From Nitrospira sp. (GTDB lineage: Bacteria; Nitrospirota; Nitrospiria; Nitrospirales; Nitrospiraceae): a DNA stretch of 18,838 nucleotides. This document shows positions 15,760-18,838 of the stretch, in pieces; the stretch's first letter is position 1; each line of letters starts with the position of its first letter. A model generated the notes under the pieces. It did not search any database. It was not told the DNA's origin and saw only the letters and a list, made by a program, of their open reading frames with translations. Location: the NCBI GenBank assembly GCA_012032965.1, contig JAAUPT010000002.1, positions 1-18,838 of the forward strand, read 5' to 3'. Both the position numbers and the translations under genes were made by a program.

Positions 15760-17693
15760 ATGTGTGGCATTTGCGGAATCATAGGCGAAGAGGAGGGCGA
15801 CGTCCTTCAGCGAATGCTACAGAGACTGGTGCATCGTGGACCCGACGACCAGGGCATCTATCGTCAATCTGGAGCCGCGCTTGGTGCGAGGAGACTGCGG
15901 GTCATCGATCCAGAGGGTGGGCACCAACCGGTTCACAATGAGAACGGGACTGTGTGGGCTGTCATGAATGGCGAAATCTATAACTACCGAGAATTACGAC
16001 ACGATCTATTGAACAAAGGCCACCAGCTATCGACTCGCTCCGATACGGAAGTCTTAGTCCACTTATATGAGGAGGAAGGTTTCGAAGCATTTCGCCGATT
16101 ACGAGGTATGTTTGCGGTTGCGCTGTGGGATCAGGAGCGTCGTGTTGCATGGCTGATTCGTGATCGCTTGGGCATCAAGCCGCTGTACTATTGCATTCGG
16201 CCGAGTGAAGCCGGTCTGGGTACCCGCGTTGTATTTTCCTCCGAAATTCCTTCGTTGCTCGAAGCCGTGCCGGATTGGAGACTTCGTCCAGACAGCATCG
16301 CAGAATACCTGATGCAGTTGTACGTACCAGGACCAGACACCACTATTGCCGGAGTCCACCAGTTGCGTCCAGGCCAAGCGATGAAAATATCGGACGGACG
16401 AGTGGAGTTGTTGCGCTACTACAGTCCAGACGAAGACCTCCGTAGTGGTCAACCATGGACAGGCAACGAGGCGGTCAAAGAAGTGCTGCATACGTTGGAA
16501 GAGACGGTGAACGCTCATCTCGTCAGCGACGTTCCATTGGGGCTATTTCTCTCAGGCGGGCTCGACTCTGCGTCCTTGTTGGCCATCATGGCGAAGAGCC
16601 AGAACGGTCCCATCAAGACTTTCTCGATCGGCTATGAACATCCTTCTGATCAATCGTTCAGCGAACTGGAGTCAGCGCCGGTTTTATTGCGACTCACTTC
16701 AAGACGGCCCATGCTGAAACAATTCTGAGGCCGGACGCCGTCTCTCTGATCAGCAAGGTCGTTGAGGGCATGGGTGAGCCGTTCGCTGATTCATCAGCCA
16801 TTCCAACCTACCTGGTTTCTGAGGTTGCACGACAAACGGTTACCGTGGCGCTGTCTGGGATTGGCGGAGACGAACTGTTCGGTGGATATCCTCGCTATCT
16901 TGGCCTTCGCACTGCCGCACAGTATCAGTATCTCCCACAGATACTCCGTGAACGAGTGGCCAAATGGAGTCAGCATCTTGATGGGGGAGAAACCAGCCGC
17001 GACCAAGCCGGCCGCCTGAAACGATTTCTTCAAGACGGCCACCTCTCACTTCAGGAGCAATACCGCCGATGGACCACGTTCATTCCTGCCGAATGGAACG
17101 GGGCTCTGTGGGGCGAGCGCTTGGAGACGATGTTTGTCGGAGATCGGCCGCTCGGGCCAACGGACATGCTGTTCAACCAGTGGCCATCATCCGATCCTGC
17201 GAACTGTGCCATGGGCGTCGATCTCCAGAGTTATCTCCCTGACGATCTCCTGCGCATGGCAGACCGCATGAGCATGGTGCACTCGCTCGAGCTTCGAGTC
17301 CCATTCTGCGACCATCGACTGTTAGCGGCAGCCCTGCGAATTCCCTCTCGAGTACGGTTTACCGGTTGGCAATTGAAAGGGTTCATGCGCCGCATGTTGC
17401 GAGGCCTGTTACCGGATCAAATCCTTCGTGCCCCCAAGCAAGGTTTTATGGTGCCGATGGCTCGATGGCTCCGAGAGGATCTTCACGAGATGGTTCACGA
17501 CCTGTTATCGGATGACGTCATCAGAAAACGTGGCTACGTCAAACCGGCTTATGTCCGGTGGTTATTGAAAGAGCACGAGAACCGCCGGCGCAATTTCTCC
17601 GATCAATTGTACGCACTCATTGTGCTGGAACTCTGGCATCGAGGCCTTCATGTCAGCTCATCTGACAGAACGACGGTGGCGGCTACCTCATGA
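15760..17693 (+). CDS. asnB: Glutamine-dependent asparagine synthase-like amidotransferase, one frame break
   Basis: About 644 residues after correction, matching the longer AsnB group. The N-terminal Ntn glutaminase begins MCGICGIIG, so Cys2 is the nucleophile after Met removal. LVHRGPDDQG, RRLRVIDPEGG, NGE (70-72) and RSDTEVLVHLYE are the conserved glutamine-site blocks. The synthetase domain has the PP-loop SGGLDS (265-270), IGGDELFGGYPRY (from about 368) and LELRVPFCDHRLL. The frame is lost at the T run 16682-16685 (one T too few; literal stop at TGA 16726-16728) and resumes as IATHFKTAHAETILRPDAV. The family makes asparagine from aspartate, ATP and glutamine; homologues in surface-glycan loci amidate uronic acids. 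The locus context favours a glycan role, but real asparagine synthesis is not excluded. It starts four bases after the small membrane gene and ends in an ATGA overlap (17690-17693). Confidence 0.9.
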
Positions 17694-18838
17694 ATGTGGT
17701 GTTGCTCGCAGAAGTCTCAGCAGAACGGGTGATCGGCGGGGCGGAACGGGTGCTTCGCAATCAGGCGCTTGGATTGGCGGCGCTTGGACATCGTGTGGAG
17801 TTGCTGACGCGGGCTCCTGAGAAGGCATCAACGGGTATGACCGAGATGAATGGAATTCGGGAATGGCGCTACCCTGTCAATCGCAAGCATGAAGCTGCGT
17901 TTGTGTGGTCTTCGGTACGGCGTTCGGTCGAGTGCTTCGATCGCCTCCGCGCGACCGAACCCTTGGACGCGGTCATCATCCACCAAGCTATGGCTGGACT
18001 TGGACCAATTCTCGCTCGCCGCCATGCCGCCTCTCGATGGATATATCTTTGCCATTCCCTCGCGCATGAAGAATATGACACGAGAAATATCCCAGCCCAG
18101 TCGGCGATCGCGAGCTTGCGTCGAGAAGCTAATCTTCGAGCGAGACGGTCAGTAGAAGGCGCGGTCATGTCCCGATGCCATCGCGTGGTCGTCCTGAGCC
18201 AGTTTATGCGCCAACGGGTGATGGCCGCGCACGGTATCTCAGCCACCCGAATAGGACTGATCCCCGGAGCGGTTGACCCAGAGTTTTTTAAACCTGTACT
18301 GCAACGCCATGCTGCACGGGCAACTCTCAACTTGCCGAGCGATCGGACAATCCTCTTCACCGTTCGCAACCTCGTCCCACGAATGGGACTGGAGAACTTA
18401 CTATGCGCCCTCGAAATGTTGACTCCCTCGCAGCCACGACTCATGCTCGTCATTGGAGGAGAGGGCCCGTTGAGAGCGCGGCTTCAAGAGGTGATACGTC
18501 AAAAGAATTTGCACGAGGTCGTACGCCTCGTAGGATTCGTACCTGAATCTCAACTCGGCGACTACTATCAGGCTTCTGATCTCGTCGTGATGCCGAGCCT
18601 CCAGCTTGAAGGCTTTGGACTGGTGATGGTTGAAGCACTCGCCTGTGGCACACCTGTACTTGGAACACCAGTTGGAGCCATTCCAGAAGTCTTAAACCAA
18701 GTCGATCCCATCCTCGTGGCTCAGGAACCGATGGTCGGTCGATAGCTCAAGCCCTTGAACGGGTGACTAGTACGATTGCAGGATGCTGGAGAAGCCGCCC
18801 GTCTCGCAACAAAAGGACTGTCGCTCGTTGAGAGACGC
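17690..18838 (+). CDS. GT4-family glycosyltransferase, 3' partial, two frame breaks near the end
   Basis: A GT-B enzyme continuing past the window. The N-terminus has VIGGAERVLRNQALGLAALGH (glycine loop 16-20). The middle shows IYLCHSLAHEEYD and VVVLSQFMRQRV. The GT4 domain shows LIPGAVDPEFFKP, LFTVRNLVPRMGLENLL, LVIGGEGPLRARL, and LEGFGLVMVEALACGTPVLGTPVGAIPEVL with an intact EX7E motif. Literal reading stops at TAG 18743-18745. One missing base at about 18728-18730 gives DGRSIAQALERVTSTIA in the next frame, and one extra G at 18781-18782 returns to the first frame, which stays open to the last base of the window (GEAARLATKGLSLVERR). Start ATG 17690 overlaps the AsnB stop. It resembles glycan GT4 enzymes, and the conserved C-terminal helix suggests the gene ends not far beyond the window. 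Confidence 0.88.

Noticed and set aside
1..18838. Mobile elements, CRISPR arrays, tRNA/rRNA genes, riboswitches, intrinsic terminators, long repeats
   Set aside because: Read by eye on both strands, none was found. Gaps between genes are at most about 41 bases, too short for most of these, and no hairpin followed by a T run was noticed.

Overview
This window is one uninterrupted, single-strand (+) cluster for making and exporting a cell-surface polysaccharide (exopolysaccharide, capsule or O-antigen type). It looks bacterial, Gram-negative and moderately GC-rich. The style of the proteins (compact envelope cluster, GumC-type fused tyrosine kinase, many GT4 and methyltransferase genes) is reminiscent of Nitrospira/Nitrospirota. 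That assignment rests on impression, because the window has no rRNA or other marker gene.

Layout. 2-550: C-terminal part of an HD-GYP c-di-GMP phosphodiesterase-type protein. 562-1356: outer-membrane export lipoprotein (Wza/Poly_export + SLBB). 1384-3522: inner-membrane chain-length protein fused to a BY-kinase (Wzc/GumC type). 3547-4928: O-antigen ligase/polymerase-like membrane protein. 4925-7277: two tandem GT4 glycosyltransferases. 7319-8776: Wzx-like flippase. 8789-9532: methyltransferase. 9535-10527: GT2 glycosyltransferase. 10539-11279: methyltransferase. 11276-12594: polytopic GT39/ArnT-like glycosyltransferase. 12602-13447: methyltransferase. 13444-14620: GT4. 14617-15507: methyltransferase with a Cys4 N-terminus. 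15504-15755: small single-pass membrane protein. 15760-17693: AsnB-like amidotransferase. 17690-end: GT4, running off the window.

How they work together (inference). Cytoplasmic GT4/GT2 enzymes would build a lipid-linked repeat unit, decorated by up to four methyltransferases and possibly amidated by the AsnB homologue. The Wzx-like protein would flip it, the Wzy/WaaL-like protein polymerise or ligate it, and the Wzc-like kinase and Wza-like lipoprotein export it. The HD-GYP protein links the locus to c-di-GMP signalling. Gaps between genes are tiny (the longest is about 41 bases) and six junctions are 4-base ATGA/GTGA overlaps, so this looks like one long operon whose promoter lies before the window. 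No terminator, tRNA, rRNA, CRISPR, IS or long repeat was seen. No initiating phosphoglycosyltransferase and no nucleotide-sugar synthesis genes are present.

The oddest property is eight single-base frame breaks in six otherwise well-conserved genes (near 1937, 2287, 4153, 11376, 14296, 16682, 18729 and 18781). At each, the family motif continues cleanly in the next frame. I interpret these mainly as uncorrected sequencing or assembly indels, and annotate the genes as single CDSs across the breaks. I found no clearly new biological system. The most distinctive biology is the four methyltransferases plus an amidotransferase and an unrecognised small membrane protein in one surface-glycan operon.
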